Shown piece by piece: positions 20,464 through 31,887 of a stretch of 64,000 nt of DNA. This DNA comes from Muscardinus avellanarius (taxonomy: Eukaryota; Chordata; Mammalia; Rodentia; Gliridae): positions 81,784,888 to 81,848,887 of the forward strand of contig OY726571.1 in NCBI GenBank assembly GCA_963383645.1. Reading direction: 5' to 3'. The notes under the pieces are model-generated. The model was not told where the DNA came from. It made no database searches and was given only the letters and a program-made list of their open reading frames with translations. The position numbers and the translations under genes are program-made. Each line of letters opens with the position of its first letter. The stretch's first letter is position 1.

Positions 20464-20794
20464 TTTTTTTTTGTATCGCTGCATCCCATATTGAATTTCC
20501 AGTTGGCTTGTTTTCAATACACACACACCCACACACACAATACAAAATAGGTGGGTCTTCTCTTGGCTAAGGATTGAAAGGAATTGGCCTCTCCCATCAA
20601 CCCAAGGGATGCTGGTTGGAGTTCAGATTCCACCTTTTAAAAGGGCAAAGTTCTCAGGCACTAGTCTTAGGAGATCACTGACTTTAGGACATCTTTTGAG
20701 TGTGTGGGGAGAAAACACAGAGATGCAAATGTCCTTCTGTCCCTTTATGAAGGCACAGGTACACAATTATGGGCCTTAGTGAGGGGGTCTAATG

Positions 20795-21012
20795 ATATGG
20801 AGAGAGATAAAAGGACACAGTATAAATGAGAGATGTGGAGATGGAGACAGAATGACAAATGAGAGTGAGTCATGGAGAGAAACCAAGAGAGACCTACAAA
20901 AACATGGAGAGAGAGGAAGAAAGGGAGAGGGAGAAAGACTGATTTAGAGAGACATGGCAGCAGAGACTCTGAGGCAAACAGAGATTCAATCTGAAACAGA
21001 GAGGCAGAGACC
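20795..21012. repeat. Purine-rich (GAGA) low-complexity tract
   Basis: About 220 bp dominated by 'gagaga', 'gagatgg' and 'agagag' variants, not a clean microsatellite. Confidence 0.8.
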
Positions 21013-21318
21013 CTGCTGCTTAACGTACTTGTAGTTGCTCAGTGCCCTCAAAATAAAATTTTCTCCATTTCTATAACTTGCCATTTCAAGGATATTATAA
21101 ATAGAATCATATAATATCCTTTTTAGGATTGACTTTTCATTTAGAGTAATTATTTTGATATTTTTTATAAATGGATATTATTTTCCTGCTTGAGAAATTG
21201 AAGTTTACTTTCCTAAAGACAAGAAAAGGTAGATGGACTATCAGATTTCATTCTTTATTAACCAAGTTAATCATATTTTCAATTGAATTAAAAGGTTGAC
21301 CAGCATAATTAGGATGAC

Positions 21319-21366
21319 ATTATTATTTTTTATTATTATTATTATTATTATTAATTATTATTATTT
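21319..21366. repeat. (TTA)n microsatellite
   Basis: Forms the A-tail complement of the SINE that follows. Confidence 0.9.
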
Positions 21367-21541
21367 AGTACTGGAGATTAAACTCAGGGCATTCTACTTT
21401 GGAGCTATACCCTCAGCTCTATTTTATTTCTAATTTGGAAACAAGGCTATACTAAGTTGCTGAGGCTAGCTTGGAACCTGTGATCCTCCAGTTTCAGCTT
21501 CCCAAGTACTGAGATTACAGGCATGCGCCACCACTCCCAGT
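21367..21541 (-). mobile_element. SINE 50 bp beyond the V1R stop codon
   Basis: An older diverged dimer ('aaactcagggcattctac') adjoining the 3' end of the receptor gene. Confidence 0.8.
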
Positions 21542-21590
21542 GACATTTATTCTTTTGTGGTATCATTATGAATGTGGAGCTTCTTTTCAT

Positions 21591-22514
21591 TTACCAGTTA
21601 CTAATTTTCTCAAAGACAGGTGCCCAAAATCTGTGGAGTTGTTTGTTGTTGCCGAGAAGTATCACAGGGCTCAAGAAAGCAAAATTCACCCCAGTGAACT
21701 TCTTAGCATTCAAAAACACTAGTTTCTGTTCCGGAAAATAACTTAAACTAAAGGAAATAATCATATCAAGCCCATACAATGAGATGAAGCACAGAGTGAA
21801 AACAATAATTTTTCTAGTTGCCCGCATCTCAGGGCTCATTTTGAAGGAGATGCCTGATCTGCAAAGGTGCTGCATTTGCTCATGGTGTCTGTAGAGCAGA
21901 AGCATCATATACCCACTGGTCCAGCACATGGAACCCAGGAAGAAGACATCTCGCAGAACCATCAATATGAGGAAGAACCACCTTCTAAGATCATCTATTG
22001 GCAAAATAAAGCAAAACTTGACAATGTCTTTGGATAGGTTCCCATTCTTGAGGGCTGAAACTGAGATAATCAAGTTGGAAGATATAAGTAGATTAAGGAT
22101 CCAAACAAAGAAGAAGGAGTAAAAAATGTAGAGTGAATTTATGGTTTTGAATGCTGCCCAATAAGAGCCACTAGGACTAATGATGATGGTCTGAAGAATG
22201 CTCAAGAAGCTCGTCAAACAGATGGAAAGGCCACGGAACAATCTTTGTAGATAAATATTTGTCTTACATATAGCATCGTTCATGAGTGTTCTCAAGCCCA
22301 ATGGTGCTATAGCTTCAGGAATTCCTGAAGTGCAAGCTAACAGCACATGAACCAAGGACAAGTGGATTATTATTAGGCACAAGGGCCTCTGCTTGATGCT
22401 CACAATGAAGATGTGGGTGTAAGCCACAAAGAGAATGACATTCCCTATGATACCAAGTCCAATTTGAAAGAGAAGAGTGATTCCCAGAATCCCATTTGTA
22501 GAAATCATTTTCAC
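21591..22514 (-). CDS. Vomeronasal type-1 receptor (V1R), intact
   Basis: A single-exon 307-residue G-protein-coupled receptor of the pheromone/chemosignal family, expected in the membrane of vomeronasal sensory neurons. Seven hydrophobic segments lie near residues 9-33, 44-68, 86-112, 125-150, 175-200, 232-257 and 268-288. V1R hallmarks are present: SGYMMLLLYRHHEQMQHL at the end of segment 5, SPEMRATRKIIVFTLCF leading into segment 6, and LSPVILL in segment 7. Cys in NDAICK (loop 1) and KFCF (loop 2) can form the usual disulfide, and NLS offers a glycosylation site. Met1 and Met3 are both possible starts. No frameshift or stop is seen. The exact orthologue is not determined. V1R genes and pseudogenes are known from this chromosomal region in other mammals. 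Confidence 0.93.
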   Translation of the reverse strand: MKMISTNGILGITLLFQIGLGIIGNVILFVAYTHIFIVSIKQRPLCLIIIHLSLVHVLLACTSGIPEAIAPLGLRTLMNDAICKTNIYLQRLFRGLSICLTSFLSILQTIIISPSGSYWAAFKTINSLYIFYSFFFVWILNLLISSNLIISVSALKNGNLSKDIVKFCFILPIDDLRRWFFLILMVLRDVFFLGSMCWTSGYMMLLLYRHHEQMQHLCRSGISFKMSPEMRATRKIIVFTLCFISLYGLDMIISFSLSYFPEQKLVFLNAKKFTGVNFAFLSPVILLGNNKQLHRFWAPVFEKISNW

Positions 22515-22651
22515 ATGTCATGAATGGCAGTACTGCAGGATCAACTTCTGTTAACCTGTTTTTTAAAATTTCACAATTTAGCATTAATTACATGTGACTC
22601 AGAAGTATTCACAATTAACTACTGTTAATTTTGTGATTAAAAATAGGGTTT

Positions 22652-22852
22652 TAAGCCAGGCGTGGTGGCACACGCTTGTAATCCCCACGCTTGGGAGGCT
22701 GAGACAGGAGGATTGCACGGGTTTGAAGCCAGCCTCAGCTGCTTAGTGAGGCTCTCAGCAACTTAGTGAGACCCTGTTTCCAAATAAAATATTAAAAAGG
22801 TCTGGGAGTATAGCCCGGAGGTAGAAAGCCTCTGGGTTCCACCCCAGTACTA
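22652..22852 (+). mobile_element. Dimeric SINE upstream of V1R
   Basis: Full length ('gccaggcgtggtggcacacg' to 'ccaccccagtacta'), about 140 bp 5' of the V1R start on the opposite strand. Confidence 0.88.
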
Positions 22853-22880
22853 CCAAAAAAAAATTATATATATGGTTTTA

Positions 22881-22989
22881 GCTGGGCATGGTGGCGCACG
22901 GTTATAATCCCCGCGCTTGGGAGGTGGAGACAGGAGGATCGTGCAGGTTCGAAGTCAGCCGCACTGGCTTAAGAGAACTTGTTTCCAAA

Positions 22990-23025
<36 letters not shown>

Positions 23026-23108
23026 TGGTCTGGGAGTGTAGCCCAGAGGTAGAAGGGCTTCCAGGAACCCTAGTACCACCACCAAAAAAAAAAAAAAAAA
23101 AAAAAAAG
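22881..23108 (+). mobile_element. Dimeric SINE with long A-tail
   Basis: The inter-monomer linker has expanded to A17 followed by (AT)n (22991-23027), and the 3' tail is about 25 A. Confidence 0.88.
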
Positions 23109-23690
23109 GAAAAGAAAGGAAAAAAATGGGGTTTTATTTTGTGAGATGGCTGCTATTGTCACTTTAGAGTGAGTGTGAGGACAGCTGGGATTGAGCTGAA
23201 TGCATATGGTTCAACAATAAGCTTGTATTATTTAGCCACATTTGCAACCCACCCCCATTTTCTAATTCCACTGACCATGCTCTTAGACTGGCCTGCATTC
23301 CCGCTTCTGGGAAGAAAGGTGAAAGTAGAAAGTAGAGGAAGATACTGTTTTGTTTTGTTTTTTAACAGCTCTTGATCTTCAGAAGCAGAGCCCAGTTACA
23401 GGGATGCAGGGCCTCAGCCTGGGTTAGCACTCTAAGGGCAAACCATCCACCAGCTCAGTCTGTACTTCATCCTGCTTGAGTCTCTCTAAAGCTTTGCCTC
23501 AAGTGGATTTGATATGTAAAAATTATCATTCTGAAAAAAACTTGATTCACTTGTTTTTTTTTTTCTTTTAACTTCCCAAGATGGCCATTTTTTATTACCT
23601 TCCTAAAGAATAATAAGGCATTGGTTTTATTGATTCTTTGCATTTTCTTTTTGTTTTTCCTTTCAGCAGCATCTGTATTTTATCTTTGTG
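23109..23690. other. Unassigned stretch
   Basis: No gene or repeat family recognised. Confidence 0.4.
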
Positions 23691-23693
23691 TGT

Positions 23694-23957
23694 GTAGTAC
23701 TGGGGGTTGAATTCAGGATTGTTCTACCTCTGAGTTACATCCCCAGCCCTATTTTTTTGGCACTGGAGATGGAACCCAGGGGCATTCTACCTGTGAGCTA
23801 TACTCCCAACCCTATTTTTTATTCTTTATTTTGAACCAGGGTCTCACTAAATTGCAGAGGGCCTCACTAAGTAGCTGAGGCTGGCTGTGAACCTGCGATC
23901 CTCCTGTCTCAGCCTCTAAAGTACTAGGAATTACAAGCATGTGACACCATGCCTGGC
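23694..23957 (-). mobile_element. SINE with an extra right half
   Basis: Two tRNA-like right ends stand in series (23694-23752 and 23757-23815) before a single left half. Confidence 0.82.
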
Positions 23958-24061
23958 TGACTTCTATGTCTGTTTCCTGTAACACAGACACCCAAACTGT
24001 AACATTAAAGAAGGATGTATCTTGATTTTATTGTTATGCTAATATATATTAAAAGCACTTG

Positions 24062-24258
24062 TAGCTGGGTTTGGTGGTACACACTTATAATCCCAGAACT
24101 TGGGAGGCTGACACCGGAGGATTGCAGGTTTCAAAGTCAGCCTTAGCAAATTATGGGGTTCTCAACAATTTAGCGAGACCCTGTTTCAAAATAAAATAAA
24201 ACAGGGCTGGAGGTATATCTCGGAGGTAGAATGCCCCCGGGTTCAATCCCTAGTACCA
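24062..24258 (+). mobile_element. Dimeric SINE
   Basis: Complete, with right half 'gggctggaggtatatctcgg'. Confidence 0.87.
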
Positions 24259-24531
24259 TATAACTAATCTAGTGACTCAGAGCAAATATGGAAATGCAGG
24301 TAACACAAATATTAGCAGAATAAGCCCAAACAAACAGGCCTAAAGGTGCAGTTAGGTTTGGACTCCCAGCATGAAATCCCTAAATTACTGTCTTGACTTC
24401 ATATCTTGGCAGGGCCGGGACAGCACTTAAGATTAAACCCATTCACCTTTCTGCAGCAAAATGCATGAATATCCATACTAGGGGACATCAACATAAGTCT
24501 CACACACCCTCACATAGTTTCGGGCTAGATA

Positions 24532-24533
<2 letters not shown>

Positions 24534-24581
<48 letters not shown>
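24534..24581. repeat. (TG)n microsatellite
   Basis: Uninterrupted, 24 units, at the tail end of a minus-strand SINE. Confidence 0.95.
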
Positions 24582-24582
<1 letters not shown>

Positions 24583-24772
24583 TGCTGGGGAGTGAGCCCA
24601 GGGGTATTCTACCTCTGAGTGACACACTCAAACCTATTTTATTTTCATTTTGAAACAGGGTCTCATTAAGTTGCAGAGGACCTAAGTAGCTGAGGCTGCC
24701 CACAGACCTGTGATCCTCCTGCTCAACCTCTGAAGTACTAGGATTACAAGTGTGTGCCATCACACCCAGCCA
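24582..24772 (-). mobile_element. Dimeric SINE
   Basis: From 'gtgctggggagtgagccca' to 'catcacacccagc'. Confidence 0.85.
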
Positions 24773-24951
24773 AGCTAGTTTTTGTTTTTGGGTGGGGGGA
24801 GTCATGTGTACAGTAGCTCTGGTGAGATTTTGTTGCTGTATGAATTAAAATTTCAGTTTGGAATTAGGGATGAGAGCTATAGACTTGGTTCCAGAATCTA
24901 AGCAGGAAGCAGATGGTAAACTCCACCTAGAGTCTATCAGGAAGTTACCTG

Positions 24952-25151
24952 CACTGTATGTGGTGGTGTACACCTAGAAATCCCATTACTTGGGAGGCTG
25001 AGACAGGCGGATTGCAGGTTTCAAGGACAGTCTCGGCAATGTAGTGAGTCTCTCAGCAACCTAGTGAGACCTTGTTTCAAAATAAAAAACTTAAAAGGTT
25101 TGGGAATGTAGTTGGGAGGTAGAATGCTCCTGGGTTCAATCTCCAGTACCC
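24952..25151 (+). mobile_element. Dimeric SINE
   Basis: Diverged at both ends; the interior 'cttgggaggctgagacagg' is exact. Confidence 0.82.
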
Positions 25152-25229
25152 ATCATGCCCAACTAAAAAAGATATTTTTTAAAGAAGTTTAAATAAGCAT
25201 GTTTAGGTATTTATATAATTTTATGTATT

Positions 25230-25416
25230 TTTTGTGGTACTGGGGGTGGAAACCAGGGGCTATACTCCCAGACCCATTTTTTTATACTTTATTTGGAAAC
25301 AGGGTCTCACTAAGTTGCTGAGAGCCTAGCTGAGGCTGGCTTCAAACCTGTGCAATCCTCCTGTCTCAGCCTCCCAAGCGCTGGGATTACAAGTGTGTGC
25401 CACCACACCTGGTTAG
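25230..25416 (-). mobile_element. Dimeric SINE with internal deletion
   Basis: The 'attctacctctgagc' block is missing ('accaggggctatactccc'). Confidence 0.85.
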
Positions 25417-25555
25417 GTATTTATATAATTTTAAAATAAGGATGTAAACCATTCACTCATTATTTCAAATTTGTAAAATTTTGTGTCAAAAATATCAAGA
25501 GGGCATTCGCCAAATTTTTGCTAAAGAGTTCTCAAATTCTTTGTTAAAGCATGAG

Positions 25556-25579
25556 TTCATTCATTCATTCATTCATTCT
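25556..25579. repeat. (TTCA)n microsatellite
   Basis: Six tetranucleotide units. Confidence 0.9.
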
Positions 25580-25689
25580 ATTCAGTCATTTACCCATTCA
25601 TTATGCATCTGACAAATTTAGAAATGAGCATGCATTGATTTTACATTGAAAAATAAAACTTGAATTAAAACATTTTTTAACACTTTTTA

Positions 25690-25983
25690 TTTGTGGTGCT
25701 GGGCATGGAACCCAGGGGCATTGTACTTCTGAGCAACACACTCCCAGCCCTATTTTTCTATTTTTAGCCTTTTTAATTTTTTTTCAATACTGGGGATGTA
25801 ATCCAGGGGCAGTCTACGTCTGAGCTACACCTCCAGCCCTATTTTTTATTCTGTATTTTGAAACAGGGTCTTACTGAGTTGTGAAGGGCCTTGATAAGTA
25901 GTTGAGGCTGTCCACGAACTGAGATCCTCCAGTCTCAGCCTCCCAAATGCTAGTATTACAAGTGTGAACCACCACACTCAGCT
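25690..25983 (-). mobile_element. SINE right-half fragment plus full SINE
   Basis: The fragment spans 25690-25757 and the full copy 25786-25983, both reverse. Confidence 0.82.
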
Positions 25984-26269
25984 AAAAAATAGTTTTGATT
26001 AAGAAAATTGATAACAGCCTGCTAAGAAATTATATGTTATTGAAGCTATTTAAAATTTGAAGTGGCTCACTTTTACCAAATATAAGGATTATAGAGAAGG
26101 TGCCTTAGTCCTGTAGGATCCTTCCAAAAAGGGATTCAGGTATATTGTCAACATCCTTGATTCTCTTTCGATGATACAGAGATATCAAATAAAAATGACA
26201 AGACTTCTTTTTGTATATATAGAAATACAAAAACAAAACAAAACCTACCAAAGTTATCAGAACTGTAAG

Positions 26270-26455
26270 GAGGCTATGGGAAAATTGAATAAGTATATAA
26301 TCCTTAGAACACTGTGAGGCAGATGTGATTATTATTTCAACTTTATAGAAGGAGAATCTAAGAAAAAAAGTTTAATAAGATGCTTAAATTCCTAAACCCA
26401 GTCAGTGACAGAGCCAGGGTTAGGCCCTGGATTTGAGCTGGGCAGTGTGGCTCTC
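26270..26455 (+). mobile_element. MIR element
   Basis: 'tgattattatttcaacttta', 'cagtgacagagccagggtta' and 'gatttgagc' follow the core and 3' part of the ancient tRNA-derived MIR SINE. Confidence 0.7.
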
Positions 26456-26762
26456 AGAGCCATGCTTTTCATGTCTACTAATACATGTAATTTGGGATAT
26501 TTGAAGGCTCATTTTCAGAAGCTAACAGAGTAAGCCATTACTGGAGCAGCAGTAAAACAGGAGTGGGTGGCTCCGACTGAGAGAAGCACAGTCTCCTTTC
26601 CACCATCACCCACACATCGAGTGTACACAAGCTTCTGATCTCACAAGTTCTTCCTAACTTAATTCTCTCCAACACACACAGTGCTTTCTAAAGTTCTTGG
26701 TTACCGTTCTTTGATGCCTTAATTTTTATTTTGGCTGCATTTATCAAATTCAAAATTTTCAA

Positions 26763-26934
26763 GCCGGGCGTGGTGGCGCACGCTTGTAATCCCTGCGCTT
26801 GGGAGGCGAAGACAGGAGGATCACGCAGGTTCCAAGCCAGCCACGCTGGCTTAAGAGACCCTGTTTCAAAAATATAAAATAGGTCTGGGAGTGTAGCCCA
26901 GAGGTAGAAGGGCTTCCAGGAACCCCAGTACCAC
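26763..26934 (+). mobile_element. Dimeric SINE, young-looking
   Basis: CpG-rich copy ('gccgggcgtggtggcgcacg') ending 'aggaaccccagtaccacc' in an A10 tail. Confidence 0.9.
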
Positions 26935-27283
26935 CCCAAAAAAAAAAAATTTTTTTTCATTTCACTTACCCATGTGGAAAGCTCCTGTTTGCTGTGCATC
27001 TTGGCTCTAATTTTTTATTTGGCACAATACGGTGCTTTTATACCCTCTGAACTTGCTGAGTGTGTGTGTTTGCAGTAGCATCCTTAGGCAACTGTCATGA
27101 GCTCAACTTGGAGATTTGTGATCCTGGATTCAGAAATAAGATCTCTCAAGAGAGCCTATCATCCATGAAAAACAAGAATTGCAATTTTACATTTAACAAT
27201 TAGGATGATGTCACAAGATAAACTCACCAAATGTGGTTGTCTTGTATTATACAGCTTGAGTGAGATTTTTCTTTTTAATTTTT

Positions 27284-27480
27284 TTTTAGTGGTACTTGGG
27301 ATTGAACCCAGGGGGCATTCTATCTCTGAGCTACATCCCCAGTCCTATTTTATTTTTCAGTTTAAATAGGGTCTCACCAATTTGCAGAGGGCCTCACTAA
27401 GTTGCCGAGGCTGGCTGTGAACCTGTGAGCCTCCTGTCTCAGCCTCCCAAGTACTGTACAATTACACACATGTACAATTA
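27284..27480 (-). mobile_element. Dimeric SINE, old
   Basis: The left-half end is replaced by imperfect 'tgtacaattac' repeats near 27457-27481. Confidence 0.75.
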
Positions 27481-27713
27481 CCACATTGACAATTTTTATG
27501 TTTTCACTAAATAAATAATGTTTTGTGATTAAAAATTGGATATCAATTACTGTGACATGATTAAAATTATTGGAATATCCATACTTACGAAATCTTCCAC
27601 GTGAAAATTAAGAGTGATTAAGTTGTCCAAATTCTTTCCTGGTTCCAAGGTGGGTAAAACCCAAGCTTACATGTCTATCAGCTCAGTTTCTGAATTTTAA
27701 AAACTTTTAATGA

Positions 27714-27907
27714 GCCGGTGTGATGGTACCCTCTTCTAATTCTGTACATGGGAGGCTGAGATAGGAAAATTATAGGTTTGTGGCCAGCCTCAGCTACTTA
27801 ATGAGGCCCACTGCAATGGAGTGAGACCCTGTTTCAAAATAAAGTACACAAAATCGGGCTGGGGGTGTAGCTCAGAGGTAGAATGCCCCTGGGTTTAATT
27901 CCTAGCA

Positions 27908-27908
<1 letters not shown>
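27714..27908 (+). mobile_element. Dimeric SINE followed by (CA)n
   Basis: Ends 'gggtttaattcctagcatca'; its tail has become the adjacent CA repeat. Confidence 0.85.
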
Positions 27909-27954
<46 letters not shown>

Positions 27955-28001
27955 GGTCAGGGGTGTAGCTCAGAGGTAGGATGCCGCTGGGTTCAGTCTC
28001 T

Positions 28002-28046
<45 letters not shown>
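27909..28046. repeat. Two (CA)n tracts bracketing a SINE right half
   Basis: CA runs at 27909-27951 and 28006-28046 flank a duplicated right half (27953-28005, 'gtgtagctcagaggtaggat'). This looks like a local duplication of tail plus right monomer. Confidence 0.85.
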
Positions 28047-28047
<1 letters not shown>

Positions 28048-28065
28048 TTTATTTTATATATTTTT

Positions 28066-28349
28066 TTAGCGGGTCTGGGTATGTAACTCAGGGGCATTCT
28101 ACCTCCAAGCTACACTCCCTGCCTTATTTTTTATTCTTTTTTTTGGTGGTACTGGGGGCAAAACCCAGAGAGGCTTTCTACCTCCAGGCTATACTCCCCA
28201 GACCTATTTTCTATTTTATTTGGAAACAGGGTCTCACTAAGTTGCTGAGAGCATCACTAAGTAGCTGAGGCTGGCTTTGAATCTGTGCGATCCTCCTGTC
28301 TCAGCCTCCCAAGCGCGGGGATTACAAGCGTGTGCCACCACGCTTGGCT
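28066..28349 (-). mobile_element. SINE right half plus full SINE
   Basis: Right-half fragment 28066-28125, then a full dimer 28144-28349 ending 'ccaccacgcttggc'. Confidence 0.84.
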
Positions 28350-28449
28350 TCACAATTTTTTTAAAAAACTAAGTTCTATGTATTCTTTGGAAATTTTTAT
28401 TCCCTAATACTAAATAGACATTGTAAAAATTTCAAAAAACTTGTGAGAG

Positions 28450-28579
28450 CCAAGCTAGGCATAGTGGCATATGCCTGTAATCCCAGTACTTGGAAATTTG
28501 AGGCAGGAGAATTTCAGGTTTGAGGGCAGCCTCAGCAATGGGGCAGGATTCTCAGCAGTGTAGTGAGAACCTGTTTCAA
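28450..28579 (+). mobile_element. SINE left monomer only
   Basis: Ends after 'cctgtttcaaaaataaa' without a tRNA-like half. Confidence 0.78.
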
Positions 28580-28582
28580 AAA

Positions 28583-28625
<43 letters not shown>

Positions 28626-28626
28626 A
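28580..28626. repeat. (AAAT)n microsatellite
   Basis: About 12 units derived from the SINE linker/tail. Confidence 0.95.
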
Positions 28627-29130
28627 GCCGGGCATGGTGGCACACGTTTGTAATTCCAGCATTCGAGAGGCTGAGAATGGAGGATCATGGTTCACAGGCA
28701 GCCTCAGCTTCTTAGTGAGGCCCTCCGCAATTTAGTGAGCCCCTGTTTTAAAATAAAGAATAAAAAAATAGGGCAGGGGGTGTAGCTCGGAGGTTGAATG
28801 CCCCTGGGTTCCATCCCCAGACCCGCAAAAATAAATAAATAAAGCCGGGCGTGTTGGAGCACGCTTGTAATCCCAGCATTTGGGAGGCTGAGACCGGAGG
28901 ATTGCGGTTTGCGGACAGCCTCAGCTACTTAGGCCCTTTGCAACTCAGTGAGACCCGGTTTCAAAATAATGAATAAAAAATAGGGCAGGGGGTGTAACTT
29001 GGAGGTCAAATGCCCCTGGGTTCCATCCCCAGACCCGCAAAAAAATTTTAATTAATTAATTAAAAAAAATAAAATAGGTTTAGGGGTGTAGCTTGGAGGT
29101 AGAATACCTTTAGTTCAATCTTTAGTACCA
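28627..29130 (+). mobile_element. Head-to-tail SINE array
   Basis: Two complete dimers (28627-28827, 28841-29039) of the 'gggcagggggtgtag' subtype are followed by a lone right half (29075-29130), each separated by an (AAAT)n- or (TTAA)n-like tail. Confidence 0.87.
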
Positions 29131-29140
29131 CAAAAGAAAT

Positions 29141-29273
29141 GAAGGAAGGAAGAAGGAAGGAAGGAAGGAAGGAAGGAAGGAAGGAAGGAAGGAAGGGAAT
29201 TAGTACCACAAAAAAGAAAGAAAGAAGGAAAGAAAGGGAAGAAAGAAAAAGAGAAAAAAAAAGAACAAGCAAG
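29141..29273. repeat. (GGAA)n and purine-rich tract
   Basis: Clean GGAA repeats to 29197, then mixed 'aaag' purine sequence to 29273. Tandem GGAA blocks can bind ETS factors. Confidence 0.92.
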
Positions 29274-29536
29274 CAAGCATAGATGATCATATTGTGTAGA
29301 CCTGGTTACTCAGTAGTCTTTGAAAAGGAAAGATTCTAGTCTGACTCAGTGAAATAATAGAATCTAATGTAAAGCCAGTCAATGCAATATGGATTTCTCA
29401 TAGTCTAATGGTAAGGCTGATTAATAAGAATATTTTCTATGTAATATATACCAGATTCATAAGACAATATTTTAACACTCATTGTTTTAAGTTTATAATT
29501 TTTGTATAAACGTGAGTATAAAAATGTATACATAAA

Positions 29537-29716
29537 GCTGAGCGTGGTGGTACACGCTTGTAATTCCCATGCTTGGGAGATGAAGACAGGAGGATCACAC
29601 AGGTTTGAAGCCAGCCTTGCTGGCTTAAGAGACCCTGTTTCCAAATAAAAAGTATAAAATAGGTCTGGGACTGTAGCCTGGAGGTAGAAGAGTTTCCAGG
29701 AACCCCAGTACCACCA
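29537..29716 (+). mobile_element. Dimeric SINE with target duplication
   Basis: Flanked by 'gtatacataaa' on both sides (ending 29537; again near 29730). Confidence 0.9.
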
Positions 29717-29739
29717 AAAAAAGAAAAAAGTATACATAA

Positions 29740-30425
29740 ATTTTTTTGTGTTATGATTTATATGCAGTTAGTTTAGAGTGGTAGAAGACATTTATATCAC
29801 AGAAGTCCTAGGCTATTCTCTAAATTTTATTAATTTGCATGAGATGGCTATATGTTAACTGGTTTCCACATCATTTTCATAGATCTATATTTAACACTAT
29901 TAGACTGTTCTCTGTCAGATGTCAACAAGACAACCTAACAGCTTCCTCCTTTTGAGTTTGCTAATCATGGCAGTTTCTACCTTTCACCAGTTTGTACTTT
30001 GCCCCTAGATCCCATCCCAGGGTACTACAAACAGCTTTACACTTTCTTAATTAAGTAGTTATTTAACTAGGCCCCCTGGGTCTTCAACTTTGTCATGCTC
30101 ATTAAAAGTTTTCAGTTCCCACAAGATATTTCATTTAATAAACTAATAAAAACTGTTTTTAAAGTAACAGTCCCTCTCTATTGAAACTGGATACAAAGAC
30201 CTAATTGTCCTGCAATCTTCTGTCTGTGATGATAATCATCCCACCAATGTCAGAGAACATTAGAATCAGATAACTCAGAATAAAGTTTAGGCAACTTGGC
30301 TCCCATATATATTGAAGCTAAAAGACACATCAAATACATTACCAATATAATTATGAAATATATATTCAGAGACAAAATACCCAATTTATAATTACCAAAA
30401 TAAGAACTCATTCATTATGGATGTT
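29740..30425. other. Unassigned AT-rich stretch
   Basis: No gene or repeat family recognised. Confidence 0.45.
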
Positions 30426-30434
30426 AAAACCATG

Positions 30435-30632
30435 TACTGGTCGTGGTGGTGCACTCTTGTAATCCCAGCATTTGGAAGGCTAAACCAGGAATGAGGTTCG
30501 TGGACGGCCTCAGGTACTCAGTGAGGCCCTCTGCAACTCAGTGAAACCCTGTTTCAAAATAAAGAATAAAAAATAGGGGTGGGGGTGTAACTCAGAGATA
30601 GAATGCCCCTGGGTTCCATCCCCAGTACTGTA
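30435..30632 (+). mobile_element. Dimeric SINE
   Basis: Complete; ends 'ccatccccagtactg' with an (AAAAC)n tail. Confidence 0.86.
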
Positions 30633-30897
30633 ACAAAACAAAACAAAACCAGGTACATATATCACTAATTATAAACAGAAATCTTCCCATGGAGATATCT
30701 AGTATTCATTTTTTAACCAAGCACTTAAATTTAGCAACATCAAAACCAGGACAGACATTGTGTACTTCCTGATATTATTCAATGAAATGCCCAAATTACA
30801 CGCCTTAGATGTGGTGATGGGTAATGAATATCCTAGTTCTTACAGGATATGTGTTTAAGTATTTAGGGTGAAGCACATGATGTCTGAAAACTTTTTT

Positions 30898-31085
30898 TTT
30901 TTTCAGTATTAGGGATGGAACCCAGAGGAATTGTATGTCTGAGCTACACCCCCAGCCCTATTTTTATTTTGAAACAGGGTGTAAGTTGCAAAGGGTCTCA
31001 CTAAGTACCTGAGGCTGAGGGGAATCACCTGAGCTGGAGTTCAAGACCTTGCCTGGGCAACACAGTGAGACTGTTTCAAAAAATA
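30898..31085 (-). mobile_element. SINE fragment with unusual left portion
   Basis: A minus-strand right half and linker (30898-31015), then a plus-oriented left-half-like block ('gagttcaagaccttgcctggg', 31038-31085). It appears chimeric or rearranged. Confidence 0.55.
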
Positions 31086-31132
31086 AAAAGATGCCTGATT
31101 AGTTTGTTTTTCATTAAAAATACACACTTGAG

Positions 31133-31335
31133 CCAGGTGTGGTGGTGCACGCTTGTAATCCTAGCATTCGGGAGGCTGAGACTGGAGGACTGCAGTTCAT
31201 GGACAGCCTCAGCTACTTAGTGAGGCCCTCTGCAACTTAATGAGACCCTGTTTAAAAATAAAGAATAAAAAATAGGGCAGGGAGTGTAACTTGGAGGTCA
31301 AATGTCCCTGGGTTCCATCCCTAGACCCGCCCAAC
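31133..31335 (+). mobile_element. Dimeric SINE
   Basis: Complete; the A-tail is replaced by (CA)n at 31339-31370. Confidence 0.88.

Positions 31336-31338
<3 letters not shown>

Positions 31339-31370
<32 letters not shown>
31339..31370. repeat. (CA)n microsatellite
   Basis: Sixteen units. Confidence 0.95.
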
Positions 31371-31372
<2 letters not shown>

Positions 31373-31374
31373 TG

Positions 31375-31885
31375 CAATTCAACCTACCGTAATTATTATC
31401 CTTACTGTTGCTTAAACTGTTCATCTCATCTTGCAATGTTGGCTGCTGATTCTTTAGCATGTTCTAAAACTGTTTGATAGCTTCCCTGCCGTCTGATGTG
31501 ACACAATGCTCCAGATTCACCTTGGACGTTTCCTATCCCAAGTCTGCAACTACTTATTTCTCAAAAAAAGCCTTGTTTCCACTATTTAGGGATATATCTC
31601 TATATTAAATGTTAAAGGGGATTTATTACATTTTGTCTTTATGTCATCCCAGTGGATTGACGCATGCAGAGAAAGTCAGGGGAAGTTCAGAGGTGAACCT
31701 TTAAGGATCTGCAACTTGGGTGGGGCTGTGGCAGTGCATCCTAACCTTTGGTGGGCGTTCAATACAGATACGTAGGAGTCTGGTGAAGCTGTGGGTCTTT
31801 CCCCTCAAAAACCCTGGCATACAATTTCAGATAATCCATTAGCCAACTAATGCTCATGCATGAAATTCATATTAATTCCTTATGT
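31375..31885. other. Unassigned stretch
   Basis: Nothing recognised. Confidence 0.45.
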
Positions 31886-31887
31886 AT

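Noticed and set aside
22315..22584. 89-codon frame overlapping the V1R start
   Set aside because: An out-of-frame shadow of the receptor gene.
28578..29273. Regular short repeats resembling an array
   Set aside because: They are (AAAT)n and (GGAA)n microsatellites between SINE tails; there is no CRISPR-like structure and the DNA is mammalian.
31038..31085. Alu-like block 'gcctgggcaacacagtgaga'
   Set aside because: Too short and too close to the B1 left half to call a separate Alu-type element.
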